This document shows positions 10,397 to 25,300 of a stretch of 64,000 bases of DNA, piece after piece (positions within the stretch are counted from its first letter, which is position 1; each line of letters starts with the position of its first letter). Below the pieces are notes generated by a model. The model was not told where the DNA came from, did no database searches, and saw only the letters and a list, made by a program, of their open reading frames with translations. This DNA comes from Tubiluchus corallicola (lineage: Eukaryota; Priapulida; Priapulimorpha; Priapulimorphida; Tubiluchidae): assembly GCA_030141605.1 (NCBI GenBank), contig JAQGDQ010000002.1, forward strand, positions 3,015,001-3,079,000, given 5' to 3'. The position numbers were made by a program, and so were the translations under genes.

Positions 10397-13300
10397 TTAC
10401 TTTACTCGGTAAAGCATTTTTCTTTGCATACGATGTTGCAGATCGCCCCGACGAAGCATAAAATGAAGTACTCTGTAAACTGCTTGTTCTGGATATTTCT
10501 AGAATGAAAAAAGTGCAATTATTCAAAAAAAACATGAATCATAATGGAAGAACAAAGCATTGTAATAGTTCACAAAACTGAATGTAAGACTTGTGCATTG
10601 GAAAAATAAAAGAAAGTGTTAAGCTGTACTTGTTAAATACTGCCATCCCCAAGTTCTTTCGTTAAAAGGAAAATAGGACAACTTTTAGCGCAAAAGTAGA
10701 TTTTATAACCTATTTCGAGGAACTGTAATATCCGTGGTTATTTTTACTTTTAACCATTAGCCAAGGACTACTATACTACAGGACGTGCACGCTGCAATCT
10801 CTGATTCGGCTAGCGGAGGCGATCAATACTTGCATGAACGTAATCTATAAATAGTGCGCTTTAGAGAGTAGTGATCTTGGAAATTAAAGAATGGGCGAAT
10901 CGGTAGATTGCGAGTATTATTTTTCATTTAATTGGTTCTTTACATTACGGGAGAAAAGTACCAATTGTTTATTTTATGTATCAAAGGAAATTAGTGTTCA
11001 TTTTTACTTCTTAAATAGCGCACTACTTTAGGCGTAAGTGTGTTTTACCGGAAGTAGTGCTTTGTCATTGTTAATGTGTCTGCTTGTGTTTGTTTCTTTG
11101 TGGATTATTTTCAAAATTTCTGGTGGATTTTATACATCTGTGCTCAGCAGCATGCCTAACAAGTGTGGTGTTGTTAAATGCAAAGGTAACTATGACACGC
11201 CACGGAGAACAAGTGTCGTGTGTTCACACTGCCAAGAGATCATGTAGAAAAACAGAAATGGCTAAGTGTTCTTCCCCCACGCGAAGGCTTTGTTGTTGAT
11301 CCAACGAAATTTTTCATTTGCGAAAAGCATTGGCCATCGGATACTCAAATGGTCAAAATTCCAGGTGGTCACACCAGGCCAGTGGATCCACCCAGTATTT
11401 TCAACGTTCCAACATCATGCTTGCCCACTCCAAAGCCACCACCTCGCCCTCCAAAAACTGAGGACCAGCAGCTGAATTATTTCTTTAAAAAGGATAAAAT
11501 AACTTCTCTCAATGAATTCACTCCTGAGAAAGACCTGCATAAGACGTATCAGAACCTCATTATATCTCGCACACAAGACAAATTTGTGTGCATGTTCATG
11601 GAAGAGGACCACAGTCAATGTTTCACAAGTTCATATAACATTATATGTCAATTATTGTTCACAATAAGCCTACCTTGTGTTCCCCTCTTACTCTGTATGC
11701 TTTCAAAAACGTGATCAGTGTGCCATTAAGTAAAATCCTCAGTCCGAACAATGGGCTGTCCTCTTACTCACAATTTTTCGCGGTTGTGAATTCTGTTGTC
11801 AACCACATTCATCATGTTGATGATATTGTCAACAAAGTGACAAAGTCTCTTGAACTTGAACTAGCTCAAAATCGAGAACAATCTCCTAGTGTTAATGCTA
11901 AAGCCAAGAAGCTCAAATTTCTAACACGACAGCTTCGACTATTATGTGATAAGACTTTCACAGTGTCTGATTATTGCTTTGCAATAGAGTCATTTCCCCA
12001 TTGCAATTACGAACAACTGAGTGACTTTTTAGTGTTACCCAGCAAAAGAAAGCTGCAGTCAGTTATTTCATCGACAGATATTGACAAGGTGCTAGGTAAA
12101 ACATTTCAGAAAGTAAAAAGCTCTGAGCAGAAACACTGTATGCTATTGGTGGATGAAGTGAAAATACGCCCAACAGTGGCTTTTTCAGGGGGTGTGCTAA
12201 ATGGCATGGCAAAAATGAGCCAGACAGTAAAGCTACATCAATGCTATGTGTGATGGCTAAATGTCTACATGGTGGCCCCAGCGTGATGATATCAGTGACC
12301 CCCGTTCACAAGCTGACTGCTGCATATCAATTCTCTGTCGTGAAGGAGGCTGCTACAATGGTTGAGAATTCGGGAGGAACTGTTTTAGGGTCCATGACGG
12401 ACAACCACAAGATCAACCAACAATACTGCAAATTGTTTACCAGACGAACAGACTGGGAGGCTGAACATCCCCTGGAAAATACACGAGTGTGGTTCCTGTT
12501 GTATGATACCGTCCACATTCTGAAATGTATCAGGAACAACTGGATCACGGAGAAATGTCAGAGATTATCGTTTGACAAGAAAACTGTTGGCTCATTTGCT
12601 GAAGTTAAAAGTCTTTACAAAGCTGAGAAAGACAATGTGCTCAAGTCAACACCTTTGACATATTCTGCAGTCTTCCCATTGAAACTTCAGCTCCAGAATG
12701 TGCAACATGTGCTGAGGGTGTTCAACGATCGTGTTGTTGCATCGCTGAGACTTCGAGGAGCCCAGGACACTGCAGAATTCATTCAGCAAGTGCTACGCTG
12801 GTGGAATGTGGTAAATGTTTCTGCCAGAGGTCAAGACACGAGGATGAGAGACCCTGATCGATCTGCTCAACAAGATACATCTGATACTCTTCAGTCGTTG
12901 TTGACTCTGTTTAAGCAAACCGAATCAGGACACGGACCAAATAGAATTGAATGCCTGACACATGATACGCGAAAAGCTTTGATTCAGACCACGGAGGGAC
13001 TCCTCGCAATCTGTAGGCACTTGTTTTCTGTTGGATTTCACTACGTATTATTGCGTGAACTTCAGAGTGACAGAATAGAGGGTGAGTTCTCAGTTTACAG
13101 GCAGTCAAGGGGGGCCAATGCATTCATGCAAGCTGGAGATGTCTGTTCAGCATTCAAGCGGAGACTGGCGCGTTTCTCTGCATCATTCCTGGAGTTTGTG
13201 GACACAGACACATCATCCGAAAGCCAGTTGCACACATGCAATGGGATTGATTTCGAGGATGCCAAAATTATGGAGATTTGTGTTGATGAGACTCTTTCCA

Positions 13301-16300
13301 AAACTGAACTGAACGCGTGTGCATATGTCGCAGGTTGGTTGGAGAGTAAGTGCCAAAATGACATTTCTTTTCCCGAGGATGAGCCTCTCCTTTCTGAGGA
13401 AATGAAAATTTTCATTGAAGAAGTGTCTAGGGGAGGTCTTACAGTGCCCCACACATTCACGTTCGAATTCGTAACAACTGGCTTGTGTTTTGTGAAGAAG
13501 TCAACTCACACAGTCTGCTGCCGCAACAAGCTCATGAACATCCTCTCCATAATCAATGCCTATTTTGATTTTGGACAATTTTCAAGAAATGCTCTGAGAC
13601 GCCTGGCAAAAGTACTGCTGCGTGGACTACACAATTTGGAGAAGGATCACCAGCAGAACTCAGCCCTTTACCAGACCTCCATTAAGAAGGCGCGACTAGC
13701 CGACTAATTGTCGCAAACATCTCTGCAAAATGGTGAGTGCAATAATTTCATGTATTCTAATTTACACAGAGGAACCTATGAATGAGTTTATATAGTCCTG
13801 ACAAAATGGTGCAGTCTGTTTATTCTCTATAGAAAGTGACAGGTAATCTTCGGGACACAATGAGTTGCAGATATGGTGTGTTTTTTTTTGGGGGGGGGAT
13901 ATCATAGGTACCACTGTTTTTAAATTACTAGATGACTGAGGAATATGTTCTACGTGTATTGTGGCATGCTATAGGTCACCATGGGGGGTAAATATGTCCA
14001 CATTATTAGCACTAAATGTTAAAAATAGATCGCCTCCGCTAGCCAAATCAGAGATTTCAGCGTGCCCGTCCTGTAGTATAGTAGTCCTTGCCATTAGCTC
14101 AAAACAGTCCCAAGCACAGGTCATTCTGAGGCATGGTTTAAATTTGTGTATATTTTTTGTAAATTGCACTAAAGTCTTTCAACCGAAATGAGGAACTTAG
14201 GAATTAATTCGGCTTCAGTAAGCATAATAAGTGGCCCTGCTTACGAGGGACAAAAAACAAAAAGATTTGTACCTGTCTGAGGAAGTCCTGCACAATGCTG
14301 TGCTCAGATACTTGTGAACCTATAGCAAACCGGCGTTTTAGCTGCTTCTCTATTCGATTTAACATTTCCTGATCTTCTTGTGATGTAAATCCTTCTGCTC
14401 CTGAAACAAGTCATAAACAATGATTACAAAAGGACAAAATTTCCGCATGGGTAAAATACTACATTCTACAGTCAAACCTCGTTATGCCCTCAGCCTCACT
14501 ATAACCACAACTTTTGCCCTGTCCCAATTTGCATAATATATTAAGTATAGAGAATACTGTCAACCTCACTTACCACCATACGCCAACTTCACCATACACC
14601 ATACGCATATTCTGCTGCGCCAAAAACCTATTGTACATAATAAATCTACCCCATTATAATGCCAGCCAAGATAAAGTACAATGAATTGCTGTTCAAAAAC
14701 AGCCATTGGATTGTAGAAAACAGTCATTTGTAAAAACAATTATGTATTTTAATTAAGGTTTTAGGTCTTGTTGCAAGTGACTGTATGAAAGTGAATGTTG
14801 AGGTTTTCAACAAGGAACATGCATTTTAAGAGAGCAAGAGATGCGTAGCTAAGCCTCAGTGGGGGGGGGGGGGGGGGTCGCATGGCTGCATATTTCTCTT
14901 ATCAGCAGTAGCTAATCATTTCTCTTATCAGCTAATTAACCAGCATTTCACAAGATTGCTTTGTCACGTTGTGTTACGTAAAAGTTTTATAATGTACCAT
15001 CACAGAACTACACCTGCACTGTTAATGCAGCAAAAATATTCAGTATATACCACATGTATTGTCGAGGTATAACAAAATTATACTATTTATCACATATTAA
15101 AATGAACTACGAAGCAAAATAGAGGCTACACAGCACAATGGCTTTGATATTTAATGAACCTCGTCTTTGCTGCCAACCTCGCTATACCACCATATTTAGT
15201 GGTGTTCCAAGCCTGGCGTTATAACGAGGTTTGACTGTATTACAACAATGAGAACAATTTAATTGTAATCAATGTCCTCTGAGCCGTAAAGACAACTAAA
15301 TTGAAAGTACTGCAAATATCATTTTCCGGTGGTCACCTGTCAATTTAATGACCAGGTTAGCACTGCATAATTTCATTTGCTAGCATACACCATGACCACT
15401 TGGCTATTCAACTTTCCCACTGCATGCCGTTCATGCAAAGGATAAATTCGGCAAGATTTGAAAAACATAATTTCATTATTACATAATAATTTCTTCAACC
15501 TAATGTAATTTTTTTTAGTAATTATGTAAACCTAGATAGACTCCATACAGTGTTAAATTTCAGCATCCTATCATAAATCTGTGAGACAAAGTTGAAAAAA
15601 AATTGCAAAAACAACAGCACAAAATGGAACAAATAGTGTTAAATAAAACTGAATTGAACATAATTATCCAGTCGAAGAAGTGGAGATGCAACAAATGTGG
15701 GAATAGCTATTAAATCCTGTGTACCTTGAATACACAGTATCTTGACAAGATGACAAACATCTGATACTCAACACAGCTATTGCATAATAAACTGACACTA
15801 CTTGAAATAAATTCAGACCAATCTAGCATAATTTATTCATAACACTTTTGTTAGAAGCACCTTGTCTACAGAAAATACATATAATCTAGCATAATAGTAC
15901 TTAAACAAATATATCTGTAGATGTAATAAATGCCACACAATTAAGTACCCGAAAGATCTCCTGACATAGCAGCATCTAGCGTGGAAACTTGAAACAATCT
16001 AAGTGCTTCGTCCACATGAACTTCAGTGGCAAATGGTTGTAGCTGCATTTTAGCCAATGACTCTGAGATTCTTACTATAGCTTCTAATTGCCTGTAACAT
16101 AAAATTTTTGCTTTACATTTTACTAAGTGTATTAGTAACTGAATTTCCTTACTTATGTTTAAGTCAGTAGTTCATTCTAATTCGTAAGACAATCTTTCTA
16201 GCACAACAACAAGGACAAACATCTAATGCCTATACTAACTTATTTATTAGCAAAGCAAATTACAAATGCTCAACTATGCAAAACATAAACTAAAATAAAA

Positions 16301-19300
16301 AAATGATGACTAAACAAAAAGGGATGATAAATCTTTCTTGCTTTCACAACCACTATCAGATTTATTTGCCCAACCAGGAGACAAACATGCTATTTGGATT
16401 CGCTGTTCCAGGACTCTTAAATCTAAAACTATGATCACGTTTCAACAGGATCAAAAATGAATGTGAATGGCTTAACCTTATCGTTATTGGAATAGCAGTT
16501 TTCTTGCCAGTTTCTCGCTCTTGTTCACCAGTTCCACTGCGCATTAGCACGTATCTGTTTTTAAGTTTTTCTGCAGCTGCTTCTGACAATCGAGGGCCGC
16601 AGCGCCTATAACATAAAGATGTGAACTTTTGTGTTCATGATAAAAACATTGCAAAACTTTTGTAAATGGGTTCCCAAACATTTTCTCAATTACAGACAGT
16701 TCCAGTTAATTAGTATTTAATCAGAATAAAAATAGATGCATAACACTTAAACAAAACAACTTCGAAGAAGAGAAAACTAAAAAGTTCAAAAGATTCTCAA
16801 GCCCATGTTGAAACAAAGTCACCTTTCTTAGCTCATAAGGGGTGTTATCCCAAGAATCATAAGAAATAATCATACCTTAAATGCTAGTCAGCTCAAACAA
16901 GAATGCCAATAAGTACTAGGAAGTCTGCAAATTATTTATTTTTTCTATAATGTTAAATAGTTATGCAGTGTCTTACGAGAAATCCAGGACCTTAATTCCC
17001 TCAGACAGTAAGGCTTTCTTTTGTGTGTTAATTAGTTTGTGAACACTACACAAAAGAGTAATCTATTAAAAACATCTAACCACAGTGATGTTGATGAATA
17101 GAATCGAGTCCTTCAGTTTTTTTAAATTTCAATATAAAACAGCAGATTTGAAGAAGCAGCACATAACAGGTTTAATTTTATTAGGCTAACAGTACTGCTG
17201 TTTAATAATGACATTTATAATGAGTATTTAAATTTTATAAAAACACTGACTCTTCTAACGTAAATAGGAGTGTTTGAGACAATACCACTAAAAAGAATAA
17301 ATTTCTTGATAAGAGAACCCAGAAAAATAACTAGTTGGGGATGTGAACATTGCAAGAAGTGATTGTTAAATCACAGATTCACATCATTATTTGTGTGCTT
17401 GCACAACAAAATCGTTCACAAGTTGGCAATTAAGCTTTTCTAGTTATTCACATGTCCTGAATCTCCATTTCATGAGGATCATTTCGATATCAAAATCATC
17501 ACTCTTTGTTATTTCTAAGTTAAGATAATCCAAGTTGAAGTTAAGGTGCACACTGCAAAATGTGACCTTGAGAAAATCGCTGTCCACGTTAACCATTGTT
17601 TTTGTCGCATTTCTACAAAACACTTAGCAACCGCACAAAAGTTGGTTGCTATGTCCTTTGCAAGATACTTTGAAGTTACATTTAAATCCAGCAGATTGCT
17701 TTTTAAGACAAAGATGGCAACAGAAAAAAACCTGGGCTTGGCAACAGAAAAAAACCGAAGCAAAATGACTGCTTCCACGAGCTACTATCTGAGTTTGAAA
17801 ATACAAGTTTCTAACAATTGCAGTACTTGTTTATAACCAGAAAAGCGGATATGAGGTTATAAAATTAAATGAGTATTTTTGAGAATTTTTTTGATTATTT
17901 GATGCTAGAATATAAAAGTCCAATACAGTTAGCAATTGTTTTTATAAAAAATGAAAAACTGACCAAATTTTTGACGCATTCTGCCTTGAAGTTTCAACTA
18001 TGCCGATTTATGGACGATTTTGGTTTGCAGGCACACATTTGTGGCCACACACATCAGAAACAAACTATTAGTTTGCTTATTTTGATGAAAAAGATTTTGT
18101 AAGACACTGCAATTGAAATGCACAATTTAGGTGACGCCTCATTATCTTGTACTAAGACTACCTACTTACGTTCGTGCAAATCTGATGTACTTCTTGAGTA
18201 GGTTCAGTGGCAGTTCTCCTTCCCTCTGCTCCTCCATTGTTTGCAAAGCATTCATATGAATGTTCATAACATGTTTGGCTAGAGTCTGAGAACACAAATA
18301 TGAATCAATTAACTATTGACAAACTGATTAATGGCTACATATTATGCTTTTGAGTGTAAAAATTTGTTTTTTATTTTATTCCAGCTCAGATATGGAGAAA
18401 ATGGGCATTTTTATAGACCTTGCAAGTTGTAGTGGTGTACAATTGTCAGAGAGATGAGGGGATACAAGTGAAAAATTTAAATATCAAGTAATAATATTAA
18501 TCTCTATTTAAGAATGCGAAACACGATATTAATCATATCATTAATTGGGATGTAGATTATTGAAAGTTTGTTTGTTCATCTTAGATTACTATTTTGACAG
18601 AAGTGCTATAAATTATAAACAGAATAAACATGTTTATTAGCCACAGATCATCAATCTCTCAGTTATACTGAGCACTGCACAAAATTGCAAAATACTTTAC
18701 AATTTTAATGCAAATTAGCAAGTTTTTCACACCAGTGGACATAACAATGGTTGTCTACAGCATAAGTATATCAGTAGTTTGATAACCCATGAAATTGCTT
18801 TCAATAAGGCAGCACTGATCAAATCCTTAAAACATTACTTGCTGTTCTGCTATTCAGTTTCTTAATTCAAATGTTTAGCTACAGACTCACCATATCGCGT
18901 GCTTCACTATGTTCATCTTTAACAATGAAGATCATGTCAAACCGAGAAAGAATGGTTGGCATAAAATCAATGTTTTCAGCACCCTTTGTGTCATCCCATC
19001 GGCCAAATACACTGTTTGCAGCAGCCAGTACTGAACAGCGTGAATTCAGTGTAGTTGTAATGCCCGCCTGTGAATGTAGTTATAAATCTAAAATATATTA
19101 ATTATATGGTATGTAGATTCATAAAATTCCCGGTTACAGCTCCACTGATGGCACTATTTTCGGCAATGTATATGTAACATCATCATCATACGCAGGGCCG
19201 GAACTAGATGTGGCAAGCAAGGGGGGGGGCGCAAAAATTTTCGGGGGGCGAGGTATCCGAAGTGGTTAAATAATGGTTAAGCCAATTTTTAACCCCTTTT

Positions 19301-22300
19301 ATACTGCATGCAGGCCTATAATTAGCATGTGTGTAGGACGGCGTAGCGGACAGAGCAATAATGAGAAAATTAACTCTCAGTTAACCTAACGTTATTAATG
19401 TGCTTCTAACTAAATTGTTATTTACAAAAATTTATCACACACAAGTTTTAAGAAAATAATACACTGAAGCTACCAAACATTTTTTTTACCTAATTCTAAT
19501 TCATATTGAAAATGATTACATGCGAACTGCAATATTCACTGCAAAAAAATTACTTGTCCGATTTTGCAGGGGGGGGGGGGCGCCCCCCTAGTTCCGCCCC
19601 TGATCATACGCCCGTCACATCTATTGTAGACATTGGGCAGGCAGAATTCTAAAATAAAAGAAATCTGCCCTCAGACAGGTAAACGCAGGAGTAATCCAGC
19701 AAAAAAACTAGACACTGCTATGCCAGTGGCTTGTAAACCTGTCATTACAACTGTAGGAACACAGGAAATCTTCCTCATATTTGGTTCACAATAGCAATGG
19801 CACTATACATAATACACACCCTCCTATTTCCAAAAAATACTATATGTCATGTAAATAGACCAAAAACTGTCAACCAATTCATTGCTAAACAAATTATTAG
19901 TCAGCTCACTTTCCATTTACAAGTACTGTAAAATTAAGGTTGAGCTGATTACATTACAGAAAATAAAGCTAAAAGCAAAATTTAATAGCGAAACTCCAAA
20001 TTCAACACTGTTATAACTAATTTGAATCACGTGAAGAAGCTAACAGCTACTAGGCTGCAAAATGTAAAAACTATAAAATGCAAATGCTTAACTAATTAAT
20101 TTTAAGACTGCATTATTTGTAAGTGTGTATAGTAGCATTTGAATATTTTTTCTCCTTTGAATATAACTTCATCATTCATTACCGATTCAGATTTTCTTTT
20201 ACAAAAGTGATGGAAAAAACATATAAAGCTAACCTTTGCAATAGAAATGGTCTGTTGTTCCATAGCTTCGTGAATTGCAACACGATCATCTTCTCTCATT
20301 TTATCAAATTCATCAATGCACACGCATCCACCATCGGCCAATACCATAGCACCTCCTTCCATAATAAAGTTACGTGATACAGGGTCGCGATTTACAGATG
20401 CTGTTAGCCCAGCTGCACTACTGCCCTTGCCAGATGTGTACACTCCAACTGGAGAAACTCGCTCGACAAACTTTAACAATTGACTCTTTGCTGTTCCTGG
20501 ATCACCAAGTAATAAAAGGTTGACGTCTCCTCGACGAGTGAGTCCATCAGGAAGGCGTTTCCTTGAACCACCAAACAGAAGGCAGGCTATGGCCTTCTTT
20601 ATATTTAGACTACCATATATGGATGGAGCAATGCTTCGAGCAATCATCTCATAAATACCTGAAAACAATTTCGACTTTTATCTAAAAAGGTGCTAAAGTT
20701 TAGGTTTTGCAGTCATGCTGTAAGAACAAATCGAACGAAGTGTTGGAGTTGTTTATTTGTCATGCAGCATATATTAGGCACCTGACAAAGCACGAATTAA
20801 GAAAAATGGCTATAATTCAATTTTTGTAAATCCAATGCTGCCTGAATCCCTATAGATGACATTGTTTTAAGACTATGCATGCAAACTACTATTTAAATAC
20901 AGTAAAGTATGCATAACTCAAACAGAGTGCCATGGTTTGAGTGCAATAACAAAATCAAATATTGCATCATGTCATATCAGCAACAGTCTATGAATTTCAA
21001 TGGATTCTTAAAACATTTGCACACACAACACAACAGTTGCTGTCTGCATGCCAATAGTTGATATTGTTTTAAGACTACATGCACACACTACTATCCAAAT
21101 ACAGTAAACTATGTATAACTAAAAATGGTTATTATTCAATTTTTGTAAATCCAATGCTGCTTGAATCCCAATAGATGACATTGTTTTAAAACAACGCACA
21201 AACACACAGATTACTATCCAAGTAGCGAAATATGCATAACTCAAACACCTCGGGACTGGAAAATTTGTTCGAGTTATGTAAAGGTACGAGTTAAACAGTG
21301 ATTCTGAGAAAACAAGATTGAGTCGCTTATCAATTAATGTTAGACAGTACACTGGGAACATTACAGCCTGTGAAAATGATAAACTGAGCTTTTAATCAAA
21401 TATCAAACAACAATTTTTATGAATAATCAAAAATAAAATGATTGGTCCACCTATATCGTTTGAGATAGGCGAGGTAATTTCAGTCAGATTGTTAAGAATT
21501 GTACCGGGAATTTGGTTCGAGTTACGCGATGTTTGGCAAAATGAAAAACGAAAAGGAAAATCCGTTCTGCGAGACCTGTTTGAGAGACGCAAGAATTTGA
21601 GTAATACCGGTTCGAGTTATACGTAATAAGTTATAAGTACTGGAAAATGTGAACACCCAGTTGGAAATGCCTCATTTGGTAACGTATTGCGACAAAAGGT
21701 CATTCTGCTAGTGCTTAGCTTTAAGAAGCAAACTTCATTAATAATTTAGTTCAAACACTATTTGCAGCTCACAGAAGACAGCAGTTTGCATGAGGATTTC
21801 CATATTACTTGCAGGAACTACAAAGATTTCATAAAAACTTACTTTGTAGTTGTAAAGGCCCTTTGCATATACAGTTCCATTGCGTGTATTTCGAGGACAT
21901 TTGTGTAAGTTTGTGCATTTAGAATAAACAGTTGCAAGTTAATTATTACAAAATTTTTGTGATCATTGGCTGTTTTTGTAATTTTGTGATTTTCTTTACA
22001 AAAATATCACATACCACAGCTTGTGTACAATAACAAAATCAAATATTGCATGTCAATTATTAACAACAGTCTATCAATTTGAATTTCAATGTATTCCTAA
22101 AACATTTGCCCAACACGACAATTGCACATAGCAGAAATGCCTCTATTCTCGACACTCTAGGTGTGAAACTCAAGTTAGGAAATAAATTTCGTCTTTTTTT
22201 AATCTTCGACCTTTTAATGGCCTAGAAACAGAGTGCCTGGTACCATATGTTGTTGCCACACTAATTTGTGTAAATGAATATGTGTTAATATAGAGGCTTT

Positions 22301-25300
22301 TTCCCTTCTAGAAACATTGATAGCCTAAGCTAGGACACTAATTTCAAATGAATAAGTTTCTTTGTAGCTATGTACTAGTAGTGCCGACAGCAAGAACACA
22401 GTAAAGTACCTGGTGAAGAAGCCAAACGTCGAAGCTCCTCTTCCTCACTGGGTGTAATAGATGTCCCAGAGGTAGCTCCAAGGCCTTCTGTGTCAACCTG
22501 TATGCCAACAACACGAAGGTAGGGACTTCTAATGCCAACATTGACCTTTTCTCTTGATGCCTGCAGATTAAACAAATAAAATACAATTAATGTACAAAGA
22601 TAGACAAATTAAAGAAAAATGCTTCAGTAAGTTCCAAATTAAATGGCAAAACAAAAATCAAAACACTCTCATTGTAAAAGATTTAATTTAGGTATTTTGT
22701 CTATTAAAGTGTAGCTTAACCTACCTTAGAAGGTTTAGCATTTTTCTTGATGGAATAAATGCCGATGACGGTTACTCTGTTACCCGGAACTACTTTTTCT
22801 GTCAAATACCTATGTCAGAATATGTGATTTAGGAATTGCACACTGTACTAATTCACAATCATCATGTATCAGTTAGCTGAGTAATGACTTTAGTTAATTT
22901 CCAAGTGTTGTGTAAGCATACAAAACATCCTCAGTAGCAAATTCGATCAGACTAATATTTGTAAAACAATGAGTGTTTCTATAAATAGTTGAACTTGAAT
23001 TTTTACTTATTTTGTCTCATGTAACTACAATCTTACAATAAAGTGTCAGTAACAATTAAGTAGCCAGAAAGAGAGACGGTAAAGAAAGAATATTCGGTTA
23101 ACAAGCATTCATCACCCACTCTTAATACTATGATACAAAAGTACATTTTAGTAAACAGTGGATAGGATTCAACTGATTAAAAAAGTACATTAATAAATCT
23201 AGAATTTCACTTTTATAACAAGATATCTTTTTCGCTATGGATAATGAAACAAAATTACTCTGATGGTACAACTTCTGTCAGTATTGTAACTCTTCGTATG
23301 ATGGAATTAAAATACGGTAAACAATGCAGATTAATATGTTCTGGCATAGACATTTGCTAAGGTGTTGTTCATTTAGAGAACTCTAATGCAGAAGCTGTTA
23401 AAAGCCACACCACCAACTGTTTGCGAAATAGCATGGTGATTGGAAATATCCATTCTAGTAAAGCAACATGAAATTTAACAAACTAAAATGGAAGATTAAC
23501 AAGCTGAAAACAGAAGCAGAACAAAAGCAGTTGTTAAAACTGGTTATATCATCAGTTATCGATCATGAGAGCTAATGCAAAGAAATAAAACATTTTCACA
23601 AGTTCTTTCTTTACCAAAAAATTGTAACTTATTTATATATCAGTTGGTTGTTTTAAAACCCAGACTAGTTTTCTGGGATAGTATATATAATGTCCTCTTC
23701 AAGACCTGCATATGTGAATGTTAAAAAATGGAAAATATTTGTGATCCTACTCACTGTTTCAAGGACTTGCTTGTTTTAATAAACAAATGAACTACCTCTG
23801 ATTAGCAGTTAAGGACATAAAGAAAGACTTCCTATACCTATCGGCAAATAGCAGCATGTGACGAGGCAGTTCCCCCTGAGGTACTGCATCTGGAGCTTCT
23901 TGTAGCTTGATCATCTGATAATCAACACATTTACATTTATCTGGTACAATGAAATATGGATCCAGGGGGCACTTTGGTCTGCCAGCTTGATCACTATAAT
24001 GCATTAAAACCTCAATTATAATACATGAAAAAGAATCTTAATTCAACGAGAAAGCTGCAAATATACAAAAAAAAACATACCTAAAATATATTATCATATG
24101 CCCATACATCTATCGTAGACATTGGCAGGCAAAAATGCCGAACAAAAGAAATCTGCCTCCAAGACAGGTAAACACAGGAATTCAGCAAAAAACTAGACAA
24201 TACTATGCCAATGGCTTGTCATCACCACATCCTATAACCATTACATATATTACATTATTATTATCATTATGTTCATAATAGCAGATCAAAAAGATACTTA
24301 CGTGTTACACTTGCGAGGTAAGGAATATCCCTCCATACCAGGTTTTACGGCTAAGTTGGGTATGTAGGTTCGACAGCTGCGGCACTGAATAGTAATGCGG
24401 GTGGCTTTAGCTTTGATGGCAGATTGAGCGACGATTATTCCTGGTATCTTGACTAGCTTAGAAACCATCTCACTCTAAAACAATATGTAGCAATTAAAAT
24501 CATTTGACTATGCAAAGTACTCAATGTTTCTATGACAAGGTTAGCAATATCAGATTAAAAATCTACAGAGACCATATGCAGCTCGTCTTAAGCATACAGA
24601 TAAAATGCTATGTTATGATTGTGTTAACGCTGCTATGGATGTCCGGGTAACTTTGTGCGAAAAGTAAACATACACCCTAGTCTGTAAATGAGCTGAAACT
24701 TGACCAGTTATCAGAAGAAATGCTGTTGAATGAAGGCATGACAAATTTTGTGGACAAACAGCACAGTCTAGCAGTGACGACGTCCTTTGATTAATATAGA
24801 GTAAACTCGTTAATGTAGTCAAAATGATGTAGTTTCACTCAGATAACAAACAAATCGCTTAGCAAAATCTAGGTAGTAGATTCCTTAGTTATAGTAATTT
24901 CTACTGTCATTTGGTTAACCAAATAGTGGGAAAACGTAGCTCTAGAAAGTTTGCAGCTTCGAAACCTGCGTGCTACAACTAGTGTTAAACGTTTCTATGA
25001 AAGACGTAATTAATTCAACGTGGCAGCTGATCAAAAAATTGCATGCTACAGTGCAAAATGATCACTAGCGTGAATAGTTGTTAGGGAAGGATGCTGGCAC
25101 AAAAGAATCAATGGTGGAAGTTTATAAAAATACTGTGTGCGAATATTAACTTTAGCATTTTACCGACAATTAGAGATTGAATTTTGCGCATTACGTGTGC
25201 TATCTCTATAGTAAACAGCTTTTCTAATTATTCCCAATTATAATGCTGAAATTTTCAGGAACAATTTGACAGTACCATGAAATGAACCAAAACCACTGGT

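Noticed and set aside
13095-13460. 121-codon minus-strand frame
   Set aside because: Shadow of the P-type transposase on the plus strand.
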